From the NCBI GenBank assembly GCA_016946835.1, contig JACVTC010000030.1:833501-897500 (forward strand): a DNA stretch of 64,000 nucleotides, given 5' to 3'. This document shows, piece by piece, positions 1 to 10,400 of the stretch. The translations under genes were made by a program, and so were the position numbers. The notes under the pieces are model-generated. The model worked only from the letters and a program-made list of their open reading frames with translations, was not told the origin of the DNA and did not search any database. The stretch comes from Neocallimastix lanati (nom. inval.) (Eukaryota > Neocallimastigomycota > Neocallimastigomycetes > Neocallimastigales > Neocallimastigaceae). Numbering within the stretch: position 1 is the first letter of the stretch; each line of letters starts with the position of its first letter.

Positions 1-354
1 GAAAACCTTTTTATTTAACCTTATTTCCATAAAAAAATATAAATAAGGCTCTTGATTTCCCTTTAAGAAATCAAGAGTTATTATTATAAAAATATAGTTA
101 TAATAATAGCAATTTTATATTTTAAATTTTAATAAATTAATAAAACATTTTATTCAAAAAACATATTTCTTAAAACCAAATTTATCTAAATATTCCTTCT
201 TTTACTTTTTGTGTTGTTATTATAATTAATTTTATAATAAACTCTCTTTTTAGGTAAAGTTTTTATTTTTATTTTATTTCTCAACTTAATGACTAATTCA
301 TTAAGTTGAAGTTAATAATCATATTTAGTGATAGAACTTAGTATGATTATTACA
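1..354 (+). repeat. 5' LTR of Ty3-A (3' part only)
   Basis: Matches 6174-6527 over its whole length with one A/T substitution (tacttttt versus tacatttt) and an inverted hairpin loop at about 290-296. It contains the probable promoter (TATAAATA at 38-45) and ends ...TTACA at 354. The first 625 bp of the LTR are off the left edge. Confidence 0.95.
38..84 (+). promoter_or_regulatory. Ty3-A LTR promoter: TATA box, hairpin and self-priming segment
   Basis: TATAAATA (38-45) is followed by a perfect 11-bp hairpin, CTCTTGATTTC (49-59) with GAAATCAAGAG (67-77). The 12-mer AAGAGTTATTAT (73-84) is the exact reverse complement of the 12 nt immediately after the LTR (355-366). A transcript starting about 30 bp past the TATA box would begin near 68-75, putting the 12-mer at the RNA 5' end. 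That is the arrangement known for S. pombe Tf1 self-priming. The solo LTR X keeps the same 12-mer (37548-37559) behind a different hairpin. The RNA start is inferred. Confidence 0.65.
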
Positions 355-366
355 ATAATAACTCTT
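355..366 (+). other. Ty3-A primer-binding site of self-priming type
   Basis: ATAATAACTCTT directly follows the LTR end. It does not start with TGG, so it does not match a tRNA 3' end, but it is exactly complementary to LTR positions 73-84. By analogy with Tf1, the folded-back 5' end of the RNA would prime minus-strand DNA here. Confidence 0.7.
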
Positions 367-495
367 CTAGATTAGATTAGTTTAGGGTTAGATAAAATGT
401 GGAAAATTTTTAGAATAGTGTAACATTGGAATAGTGAATTAGTCTATTAAAAATATATATATTAGAATAAAATAATAATATATAGCTAGAGTGGC

Positions 496-539
<44 letters not shown>

Positions 540-909
540 TTTTTTGACAATTTTGATTGGAAAAAAAAAAAAAAAAAAAATTAGTTTTAATTAATAATTT
601 TTTATAAAAAAAAAAAAAAAAAAAGGAAGTAAATAATTAAATAAATAAATAAAATTAGTAAATAAAATTCGTAAATAAAATTAGTAAATAAAATTAGTAA
701 ATAAAATTAGTAAATAAATAAATTAAATAAATTAATGATTTAATAAATGGATAAGTCAATTATAGAAAAATAAATAAATTAAATAATTATTAAATAGATA
801 AATCAATTATAGAGTAATAAATAAATTAAATAATTATTAAATAGATAAATCAATTATAGAGTAATAAATAAATAAAATAATTAGTAAATAGATAAATTGA
901 ATAAATTAA

Positions 910-950
<41 letters not shown>

Positions 951-1426
951 TGAGTATCAACGAATTGATATAAAAAATAAATAAACAAAATATAAAATAA
1001 AATAGTTAGTAAATTAAATAAATTATTAGATAAATATAGTTAATGATAGAAAATTATAATTTTTAAAAATAATAAGTTATTTAATAATTATTTCAGAGAG
1101 AAAATTTTATAATTGAATAATTAAGGAAAGTCTTGTTTATTTTGTTTTGAGCCTCTTATTAATAAAATTTTTTGCATCCTGGCCCTCGCTGGTAGAACTG
1201 AAATCTACATTCAGCTCATCGACCAAGCCGGTTGGTGAACAGCAGCATGCAAAATAATTTTTTTTTAATAAAACTTAAAATATTAATAATCAATTCAGAA
1301 GCTTAATTATAAAATTATAATAATTTTGCTGTTATAATTATTTATATTTACTTGTCAAATATTACATATTACACTTATCTTTATTTTATTATTTATTTTA
1401 TCAATTTAATTTTTAGATTTAGGAAG
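367..1426 (+). other. Ty3-A 5' leader (non-coding)
   Basis: No gene is visible. It contains poly-A runs (about 500-533, 561-580, 607-624, 919-945), short TAAATA-type direct repeats (about 640-900) and one conspicuous GC-richer island at 1169-1252 listed separately. A pyrimidine/AG stretch (TTTTTAG at 1410-1416) sits just ahead of the gag ATG and could be a 3' splice site; there is no other support for an intron. Confidence 0.8.
1169..1252 (+). ncRNA. Structured GC-rich island in the Ty3-A leader
   Basis: It is bounded by an 8-bp inverted repeat TTTTGCAT / ATGCAAAA. Inside, CTGAA and TTCAG form a 5-bp stem with a 7-nt loop that has U at the anticodon-loop U33 position; alternatively GTAGA pairs with TCTAC. 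ACCAA pairs with TTGGT. The 5' part resembles a tRNA D-arm (GCTGGTAGAA) but there is no T-loop TTCGA motif, so it is not a normal tRNA. A packaging, dimerisation or other leader-RNA role is inferred. Confidence 0.4.
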
Positions 1427-4400
1427 ATGGAATTCAATAGTGATATCTCAAATAATCTCACTGTAGAGGATGATAATCCAAATAATCTCCTTATTAATAA
1501 TAACCCAAATAATCTCACTACAAATCACATCACCCAGAACAGCAGTGCTTCCAAACTCATTACAGCTATTACTGATTTCATTCCTGCATTCTTTTCTCCA
1601 GGAGGAATATTAGTTAAAGAAAATGAGGGAAAAAGTAAACCAACTGTCCTCGAAACCATCATTCAAAGCGAAGATTTCTTTAGGGAACACCCAGAATCCT
1701 TTAGAAGCGACGAATCAAAAAATTCATTTGTAATAAATAAGCTTGCAGGGACTGCAAGAAGATGGGGTCTCTCTTTACTTGGTGACGGTACTTTAAAATC
1801 CCTAAGATTTGATGAATTCAAAGCTCTTCTTTTGGAAAATTTTGATTCGGGTAGTGAGAAAAAACAAAAGTATGTAATTATGGACAAACTTTGGAGATTA
1901 AAACAGCTTCGTCTTGGTGAAGCTGCCGAATACACTATTGAGTTCCGAAGGTTAGCTGGACGTTTGGGATGGCCTGACGAAGTACTAATCGATATCATTG
2001 GAAAGGGTCTCGTTGATCGGGTTCGAGAAGAATTTGATAAACTTAATAAACCCGATACCTTGTTTGAAGCTACCAATACGATTATCGGCATTGACAAAAA
2101 ATGCTATCTTGAAAGCTGCATTCGTCATAAATCCGATAATAAGAGTAAAGCTAGTAAGTCTTTCCACAGAAAAAGAAAAGAACTTACAAAAACGGAGAAC
2201 CGCTTTAAGAAATCTAAATTCAGAAAAAACAAGCCAAATAAGGAAATCTTGTCAGCTAATTACACTCCTTCGGGAAAATTAACAGTAACAACTACATTCT
2301 TCATCTCCTGTAATAATAAAAACCTTAGAGCTAACATTCTTATTGATTCTGGTTCCGGCAGAAGTTTCTTGTGCAAGAATTTTGTTAATGCTAATAAAAT
2401 CCCTACTTCTGGTCTCTCTTCTCCAATTAAGATTCAGTTGCCTAATGACAAATGCATGACCATTAAGCAAACCACTAAACCACTTAAATTGAAGACTTTG
2501 GATCACTCTGAGAATTTTGAATTTTGCATTGGAAATATATCACTTGAAGGAGTCAATGGTATCTTGGGTAGAGATTGGCTACGAAAACACAATCCTTTCA
2601 TTGACTATGAGAGGAATAAAATCTACTTTTTGGGAAAACATTGTAAATCTCATTGTCCTTCATCAAGGAAAAACAAATTTATTATTCAAAATTCTAATAT
2701 TACAGCTCCAATGCTGGATGAGGACTCTTATACTGCTAAAGAAACTTTGGATTCCATAATTCCTACTACTATTTCTGAAGATGAACTCTACGAGGATGTC
2801 TGTGCTGTAATGGATACTTCTACTGAAGGCAACAAAGAAAAATCAAGAAATGAATCGATTATTAAAAAATTTTATTCTGATCTCAAAATTGTTTTTGAAA
2901 AGAAAGAAGCTGAGAAACTTCCTCCACACAGGAAGTATGATATTTCTATCGATCTTATTGTTGGAGGACAACTCTACTATGGCCCGATTTACTCGTTAAC
3001 CGTTAAAGAATTAAAGGCTTTAAGGAAATACATTAAAGAAAACTTGAAGAAAAAATTTATAAGAAAATCTAAATCTCCCGCAGGTGCTCCAATTCTTTTT
3101 GTTATGAAGCATGATGGAACTTTAAGGCTTGTCGTTGATTACAGAAGACTCAACGCTATTACAATTCGTAATAGTTATCCTATCCCAAGAATCAGTGATT
3201 TGATTGAGTCTTTCAAAGGAGCTTCAATATTCACTCGGCTAGATCTCAGATCCGCTTACAATCTAGTCAGAGTAAAAGAAGGTAATGAATATTTAACTGC
3301 ATTTAGAACTCCTCTTGGTCATTATGAATATCTCGTAATGCCATTTGGTCTTCGTAATGCCCCTTCGGTTTTCCAACGTTTTATTCAAGACGTTCTTGAT
3401 GAAGTCATTGGAACTTGCGCTCAAGTTTATTTAGATGACATTATAATTTACTCAAAGAACTTAGAAGATCACATTAAGCATGTCAGATTAGTGCTTTCTC
3501 TTTTAATTAAGAATGGTCTTTATGCAAAATTGGAAAAGTGTGAGTTTCATGTTAAAGAAACCACTTTTCTTGGCTTCGTAGTATCTATTAATGGATTAAG
3601 AATGGATAGAAACAAGGTAAGATCGGTTTTGGAGTGGCCAATCCCTAAAAATTTAAAGGAACTTCAAAGTTTCCTGGGTTTGTGCAATTTTTACAGAAAA
3701 TTTATTAAAAACTTTGCAAAAAACATGGAACCATTAAGGAAGCTACTCAAAAAAGAAAATCAGTTTATTTGGAACGATGAAGCTGATTCTGCATTTAATA
3801 AATTAAAGAGTGCCTTTGAAACTGATGAAGTCTTAATATTCCCAGACCATGATAAAGAATTCATAGTTGAAACGGATGCTAGTGACTTTGCTGTTGGCTG
3901 CGTCCTTTCTCAGGTTTGCGATAAGGATAATTTACTTCATCCAGTTGCTTTCCACTCCAGGTCCCTTAATAAAGCTGAGTTAAATTACACTATTTATGAC
4001 AAGGAACTCCTTGCAATTATTACTGCTTTTGATACCTGGAGGCACCATCTAGAAGGTGCCAAGTTCCCTGTGCAAGTCCTGACCGATCATAAAAATCTGT
4101 TATATTTAAAGAAGCCCCAACACTTAAATCAAAGGCAAATTCGTTGGAGCTTATTCCTTTCCAAGTTTGATTTCAGAGTAGCTTATAGACCCGGTGCTAA
4201 AGGTGGTAAACCAGATGCACTCTCAAGAAGGCCGGATTATAAAAAAGATATTCCGGTTGTTTCGCAGTCAGTTATTAGTGAAAAAGCTTTCTGTTACACA
4301 ATTAGCGATAATATTAGCGGTTTAATTGAAGCCCAAAAAGCTGATAAATACTGCAATGAAATTCTTAAAAAAATCAAACAACATGATAAAAAGTTAAAAA

Positions 4401-5539
4401 GTTCTTTGTTCAGTTACATTGAAGGTGTACTTCACTTTCAAAAACGTATTATTGTCCCATCCGCGTTAAAGGCCAGGCTATTAAAATCGTTCCATGACGC
4501 ACCAACTAGTGGGCATCAGGGGGTAGATAGGACTTTTGAAAAACTTCAAAGGTACTACTGGTGGCCCAATATGAAGAAAGACGTACAGAATTATGTTGCA
4601 TCGTGTGATGTTTGTTGTCGAAGTAAAATCCGCAGGCATAAACCCTATGGTAAGTTACAACCACTTCCTATTCCTTCTAAACCCTGGGAAGTAATAGGGG
4701 TCGACTTTATTGTCTACCTGCCAACTTCGCAAAACTGTACTTGCATAATGGTGGTGTCTGACCATTTAACAAAAATGGTTCATTTAATGCCTTGTGCCGA
4801 CGTCCCTTCTGCTGATCTTACTGCCAAGCTCCTATTGTTTAATGTTTTTAAATATCATGGTTTTCCAAAAACCATCGTATCCGATCATGGTTCCCAGTTT
4901 TCATCCGAATTTTGGACTTCTCTTTGCTCCGCTGTTCGTGCTAAACCAAGACTTGCTACAGCTCATCATCAGCAATCAAATGGTCAAGTGGAAAGAGCTA
5001 ATGCTGTCATTGAACAATATCTTAGATGCTACTGTTCTTCTGCTCAAAGTGAATGGTGCTTCTACTTACCCCTCTGTGAATTTGCTTATAATAATTCGAT
5101 GAACAAGTCTATTGGTCATTCTCCTTTCTTTGCTAATTATGGCTTTCATCCTAATGATGTTATTGATTCTCCTCCTATTTTACTTAAAGATAATGCTTCA
5201 GTTCTTACAAGAGACTGGGCTGCTCATTTTGATGCTCTTCGTCAACATTTAAGCAAAGCCAAAGAAGATTTTAAAAAATATGGTGATACAAGAAAATCTA
5301 CTGGCCCCAATTTTCAAGTCAATGATTTAGTTTATCTTAAACGACATTATTTTACAAATGAACCAGCTAAGAAATTATCCTCTCAATATTTAGGCCCGTT
5401 TAAAATAATCGAAAAGAGGGAAAGAATGAACTACCGTTTGGAACTCCCGGAAAATTTACGACACCATCCGGTATTTCATATCTCACAGTTGGAGCCTTAC
5501 GTAAAAAGAAATAAAGAACTGGAAGAACCATCATTATAA
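1427..5539 (+). CDS. Ty3-A Gag-Pol polyprotein (capsid, protease, RT, RNase H, integrase)
   Basis: One ORF of 1370 aa from the ATG at 1427 (MEFNSD); an upstream in-frame ATG at 1352 would add 25 hydrophobic residues and is less likely. Order: gag capsid-like region (about 60-240) followed by a Lys/Arg-rich tail without a CCHC knuckle; aspartic protease with LIDSGSG near 305; RT with VDYRRLN and the YLDD catalytic box near 668; RNase H with ETDAS near 815 and DKELLAI; integrase HHCC finger (about 1020-1065), DDE core with VDF near 1091, SDHGSQF near 1151 and QVERAN near 1188; and a GPF module with the HPVFHISQLEPY signature at the C-terminus. No chromodomain follows. No stop or frameshift is present, so it looks functional. 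Gag and Pol share a frame, so the Gag:Pol ratio must be set by processing or another route. Confidence 0.95.
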   Translation: MEFNSDISNNLTVEDDNPNNLLINNNPNNLTTNHITQNSSASKLITAITDFIPAFFSPGGILVKENEGKSKPTVLETIIQSEDFFREHPESFRSDESKNSFVINKLAGTARRWGLSLLGDGTLKSLRFDEFKALLLENFDSGSEKKQKYVIMDKLWRLKQLRLGEAAEYTIEFRRLAGRLGWPDEVLIDIIGKGLVDRVREEFDKLNKPDTLFEATNTIIGIDKKCYLESCIRHKSDNKSKASKSFHRKRKELTKTENRFKKSKFRKNKPNKEILSANYTPSGKLTVTTTFFISCNNKNLRANILIDSGSGRSFLCKNFVNANKIPTSGLSSPIKIQLPNDKCMTIKQTTKPLKLKTLDHSENFEFCIGNISLEGVNGILGRDWLRKHNPFIDYERNKIYFLGKHCKSHCPSSRKNKFIIQNSNITAPMLDEDSYTAKETLDSIIPTTISEDELYEDVCAVMDTSTEGNKEKSRNESIIKKFYSDLKIVFEKKEAEKLPPHRKYDISIDLIVGGQLYYGPIYSLTVKELKALRKYIKENLKKKFIRKSKSPAGAPILFVMKHDGTLRLVVDYRRLNAITIRNSYPIPRISDLIESFKGASIFTRLDLRSAYNLVRVKEGNEYLTAFRTPLGHYEYLVMPFGLRNAPSVFQRFIQDVLDEVIGTCAQVYLDDIIIYSKNLEDHIKHVRLVLSLLIKNGLYAKLEKCEFHVKETTFLGFVVSINGLRMDRNKVRSVLEWPIPKNLKELQSFLGLCNFYRKFIKNFAKNMEPLRKLLKKENQFIWNDEADSAFNKLKSAFETDEVLIFPDHDKEFIVETDASDFAVGCVLSQVCDKDNLLHPVAFHSRSLNKAELNYTIYDKELLAIITAFDTWRHHLEGAKFPVQVLTDHKNLLYLKKPQHLNQRQIRWSLFLSKFDFRVAYRPGAKGGKPDALSRRPDYKKDIPVVSQSVISEKAFCYTISDNISGLIEAQKADKYCNEILKKIKQHDKKLKSSLFSYIEGVLHFQKRIIVPSALKARLLKSFHDAPTSGHQGVDRTFEKLQRYYWWPNMKKDVQNYVASCDVCCRSKIRRHKPYGKLQPLPIPSKPWEVIGVDFIVYLPTSQNCTCIMVVSDHLTKMVHLMPCADVPSADLTAKLLLFNVFKYHGFPKTIVSDHGSQFSSEFWTSLCSAVRAKPRLATAHHQQSNGQVERANAVIEQYLRCYCSSAQSEWCFYLPLCEFAYNNSMNKSIGHSPFFANYGFHPNDVIDSPPILLKDNASVLTRDWAAHFDALRQHLSKAKEDFKKYGDTRKSTGPNFQVNDLVYLKRHYFTNEPAKKLSSQYLGPFKIIEKRERMNYRLELPENLRHHPVFHISQLEPYVKRNKELEEPSL

Positions 5540-5548
5540 ATGGAGCAA

Positions 5549-6527
5549 TGTAAGAAATAATAATTATTTACTAATAAATAATTATTATTTCTTAGTCTTT
5601 ATAATTATTGATAATAATTATAAATTTATTTAAATTATAATTAATTCATACATTGAGATATTATTATCAAATTTATTATAATTGTAATTATTCATACACT
5701 TAAATAATATTAGAAAATTTATTTAAATAATTATTATATGTACACTTATTAATATTATTAATTTTATTTAGTTATTCATTTAATTATCAAGTTAATGTAA
5801 ACATTAGTTTTATTTATTTTTTACATTGTACATTTAAAAGAACAATTAATAAGTTTCTGTATTTTTTATAATTCTGTATTCTAGTTTAAAGATAGTTTTA
5901 TGTTAATAAGTTTAGATTAGATTTTAAAAATAATATTTAGAAAGATAGAATAGAATAATTTAGATCATTCCGGTTATTATTGATTTTTCCTTTTATTAGA
6001 TGATCTAAATTAAAATTTAGGAAATCGATATATTAAGGTTTTATCCAAATATAAAATAATATATTTGGTTTTACTTAATATATACGATGATCGATATGAA
6101 TAGAATATCGATCAAAAAACTTATCTAGTTTTTTCTTCTAATCTTTTTCTAGATAAGATATTTTTTAAGATTAGAAAACCTTTTTATTTAACCTTATTTC
6201 CATAAAAAAATATAAATAAGGCTCTTGATTTCCCTTTAAGAAATCAAGAGTTATTATTATAAAAATATAGTTATAATAATAGCAATTTTATATTTTAAAT
6301 TTTAATAAATTAATAAAACATTTTATTCAAAAAACATATTTCTTAAAACCAAATTTATCTAAATATTCCTTCTTTTACATTTTGTGTTGTTATTATAATT
6401 AATTTTATAATAAACTCTCTTTTTAGGTAAAGTTTTTATTTTTATTTTATTTCTCAACTTAATGAATTAGTCATTAAGTTGAAGTTAATAATCATATTTA
6501 GTGATAGAACTTAGTATGATTATTACA
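5549..6527 (+). repeat. 3' LTR of Ty3-A (979 bp)
   Basis: Starts TGTAAGAAA nine bases after the pol stop and ends TTACA. The last 354 bp match the left edge of the window. The TATA box, 11-bp hairpin and self-priming 12-mer are repeated at about 6211-6257. Confidence 0.93.
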
Positions 6528-6533
6528 ATAGAG

Positions 6534-6857
6534 TGTTAAGGTTTTAGAGAATTAAATAAAAATAAAGTAAGAAACACAAATTTTATTTTTTTATTTATTA
6601 TTTTTATTTATAAATTTATTTTATTTTATTTTATTTTATTTTATTTTTTTTGATGATATTTAAAAATTAGTAGCAAAATTTACAACTATTTATACTTTTT
6701 TTTTCAAGGCATAAAAGTTGTTCTTGCCACTAAATTACATTTTATTATTATTTTTCTTTTTATATATAAAAACTATTAAATTTAAATTGATTTTTATAAT
6801 CAATTATATAAAATTTAATTATAACAATATAAATAAAATACATTTATAATATTAATA

Positions 6858-6905
<48 letters not shown>

Positions 6906-7392
6906 CTATCTAAAATATTACTAATAAGAATTTATTTAATTGGCTAAAATTTTTATTACAATCTGTTAAAATATTCAAATAAAAATAAAAATACTATTCT
7001 AATATAAAGGTTTTTAATAAAATAAAATATTTTTCAATATAAAATAAAACATTTCGATATAAAATTTTATAATAAAAGTTAAAATATAATATATAAATTT
7101 TTAATTATCAATATATAAAAATATTATTAATACAAATTTTCATTATTAATATAAAAATAAAAAAATAAGATTTATTATTAATATTGTTAATATAAGTTTT
7201 AAATATATAAAAATATTACTATTAATATAAGATTTAATATAAAAATTATAAAGTTTAATATAATTTTTGATCTAATTTTTAATCTTTGAATTTAAAAATT
7301 TATTAAAGTACAAAAATAATAATGTACACATAATGTATTAGAAATAAATCGTAGATTTAATTAAGAATGCATTATTTAGTACATTCTTATCA
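6534..7392 (-). repeat. 3' LTR of Ty3-B (859 bp)
   Basis: In element orientation it begins TGATAAG and ends CCTTAACA. Same length as the copy at 13777-14635, including a T run of about 40 (6863-6900), with no difference seen. The PPT lies at 7393-7401 on the minus strand, and a small hairpin (GAAG/CTTC) lies just upstream of it at about 7404-7419. Confidence 0.95.
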
Positions 7393-7410
7393 AGATGCCC
7401 CGACGAAGAC

Positions 7411-10400
7411 TCAAGCTTCTCTGTAAGCGGAGTTAAACTTTACTAAATTTTTAAAATGAACATTCCTATCGAGTTGTTTCCCAGTTTTCTGATCGATTAA
7501 GGTTGCCGTGTTGAATTGAATTTTTAAAATTTTAAATGGTCCATTGTAATATGGTTCTAGCTTAGTGCGGCTAAAGTTTCTAACAAGAACAAGATCACCA
7601 GCTTTTAATTCTTTTCCTTTTTTCATACTTATTTGTTCTTCTCGTCTTGTTGCCCAATACTTGTTAGCATTCTTCACATTTTCGCATGCTTCTCTAGTCC
7701 ATTGATAATGACGAACAAATTTTTCCATTAAAATTTCATCATACGATTTACCTGCATTTTCAATTGTTCTTATGGCTATATCATAAGGCTGTTGGTCTTC
7801 TCTTCCATATACTAATTCAAAACTAGAATGTCCGGTAGCTGTGTTTTTGGTAGTTCGAAGTGCCCATAAAGCAGAAGGTAAAACTTCATCCCAATCTTGA
7901 TTTTTCCTTCCTAATAAACGAAGTAATTTTCCAATTTCTTTATTTCGGTTTTCAGTGAGACCATTGGATTCAGGGTGATAGGTAGCTATGAATTTTACAT
8001 AAACATCATAAAGATCAAGAAAGATTTTAGTCATATCAGAAGTGAATTGGACTCCATTATCTGTAGTAATAACTTGAGGCACACCATGTCTTGCAAAAAC
8101 GTTTATTAAAAATTTAATTATATCAGAGGAAGTTATGTTTTCAGTGGGTTCGGCTTCAACCCATTTGGTAAAGTAATCAACAGTTACTATAATATATTGA
8201 TTATTATTTCTTGTTTTTGGTAACGGTCCTATAATATCTAATCCTAAATGCACAAAGGGACCCTCCACTTTAGTTGGATGGTTTTCGGTTGGTTCTGGAT
8301 ATGGTTGAGGACGATTTAACTGGCATTTTTCACAATTACTAACAATTCTTTTGATATCTTTAATCATATGATTCCAATAAAAGTTTTTCTTAAGTCTTTG
8401 ATATGTTTTGTAATATCCTTCGTGGCCAATATTATGAGCTTCTAAAATTAATTTAAACCTTTCATTTTCGTCCGTTATTAATTTTCTATAATTTCCATTG
8501 TCGATAAAATAATCTTCACCATCAATAACAGTAAACTTTTCATTAATAAATTCCTTTATAACTTTAGATAATAATTCTTCATTATTTCCATTAGTAATTT
8601 TTGTTAATAATATCTTTCTCTCTTCCTTACTTTTCATTCTTGAAAGAGCATCAGCTAACACATTCTTTTTGCCTGATTCATATTTTATATTAATTCCGAG
8701 CATACTAGCGGTTAGACACCATCTTGTTTGCCTTGCATTCAAAGGTTCTTTATTCTTAAATAAACCAACTAATGGTTTATGATCTGTGTAAATAGTTGTA
8801 GGTAATGGATTTCCTTCAATATAAGATTTAAATTTAGTCATACGGTAAAACAAAGCGGTTCCTTCTAAATCGGTAATACCATAATTCTTTTCAGCTTTCT
8901 TTAAACTTCTACTTATAAAGTGTATTGGATGCTCCTTACCGGTTTCTTCTTCTTTTTGTAAAAGAACTCCACCAATTCCATTATACGAAGCATCAGTTCT
9001 AATGATAAAAGGTTTGTCAAATGACGGAAATTTTAGAATAGGTGCATTGATTAATTTTTCTTTTAGGAGTTCAAAGCTTTCTTGTTGTTCTTTATTCCAT
9101 TCATATTTGGTATTCTTTTTCAATAATTTACATAAAGGTGAGGTAATTTGAGCATATTTAGGAATAAAATCACGATAATATCCCACTGCTCCTAAAAATG
9201 ATCTTAATTCATGAAGTGATGAAGGGGCTTCCCACTTCTTAATAGCTGTTATCTTACTTTCCATGGGACTTAATCCTTTAGTAGTAAGTTTGTGACCTAA
9301 TACATCAACTTCAGTTTGAAGAAAATGGCACTTTTCAATATTAATTTTTAACTTGTTTTCTTTAAATACTTCTAATACTTGTTTAATATGAATTAAATGT
9401 TCTTCGATACTTTTTGAATAGATCAAAACATCATCAATAAATACATAAACAAATTCACCAATAAAAGGGAATAAAATTTTATTCATTTCTCTTTGGAAGG
9501 TTGAGGGAGCTCCAGTAAGTCCAAAAGGCATAACCTTAAATTGATAATTTCCAAACTTAGTAGTGAAAGTGGTTACTTCAACGCTTTCTTCATCCATTAA
9601 GATTTGGTGAAAACCAGAAAATAAATCAAGAGTTGTAAATATTTTAGCTCCTCCGAGACTATCAAAAATTTCATCTATATATGGAACTGAATAAGAATCT
9701 TTTTCTGTCATATCATTGACTTTTCGGTAGTCAATGCACAAGCGCCACTTTCCATTGTGTTTTAGAATGAGTACTACTGGAGATGACCATTCTGAACAGG
9801 ATGGTTCTATCAATCCTTTCTTAATAAGCTTTGTAAGTTCTTCTTTTAAGATATCTGATTTTAATTTAGTTAACCTATAACTTCTTAATTTTACTGGCTT
9901 TGCATTTGCTTTCAAACGGATCTTATGTGGTGAAAGTTTAGAAGGAGTTAGTTCTTCTGTTGAAGTGGCAACTATGTCAATCATTTCTTTGAGAATTTTA
10001 ATAATTTGTTCTTTATAATCTTTATTTAAGGTACTTAAAAATTCATCACTCTCAATAAATTCCATTGGAGTTAATTCCTTTATAATTTCCTTTTCATTAT
10101 TCGTTTCTTCAACTTTTCTAATAGTGCAGATTATACTTTCTTCATCATAATATTGATTATTTATTTTAGCTATTTCTTCGTATTCACTTTCTGACAAAAG
10201 TTTACATAGACTGTTTAAGGTTGGATGAATAAATAAACAATGATCGATTTGAGTTTTAAAGTTTATTAACATATCATAAAATGAGTCTTCTTTCTCAATA
10301 ATTCTAAAGTCCGCATTAAATTCATAATTATTAATTTTTACTGGTAATCGAACAATAATTCCTTCCGAGTATTCTTCATCTTGTGTTGCTAGTTGGATTC

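Larger units (their letters stand above)
1..6527 (+). mobile_element. Ty3-A: LTR retrotransposon (Ty3/gypsy), nearly complete
   Basis: The window opens inside its 5' LTR (1-354 matches 6174-6527). The order is LTR, self-complementary primer site, 1-kb leader, one intact gag-pol ORF (1427-5539) and a full 979-bp 3' LTR (5549-6527) starting TGTAAG and ending TTACA. The visible LTR copies differ by one substitution plus an inverted 5-nt hairpin loop, so the insertion is recent. The right flank (ATAGAG) runs, once Ty3-B is removed, into position 13 or so of the Ty3-C LTR, so Ty3-A probably landed about 11 bp inside the 5' LTR of Ty3-C. That predicts TGTAACGAATC followed by ATAGA just left of this window. 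The 5' end is outside the window. Confidence 0.93.

Noticed and set aside
1169-1252. Candidate tRNA gene with CUA anticodon
   Set aside because: D-arm and anticodon-like parts are present, but there is no T-loop TTCGA and the acceptor geometry fails; kept only as structured RNA.
1410-1427. Spliced leader for Ty3-A gag (TTTTTAG before the ATG)
   Set aside because: Only a 3' splice-like string is seen; no convincing 5' site or branch point could be tied to it.
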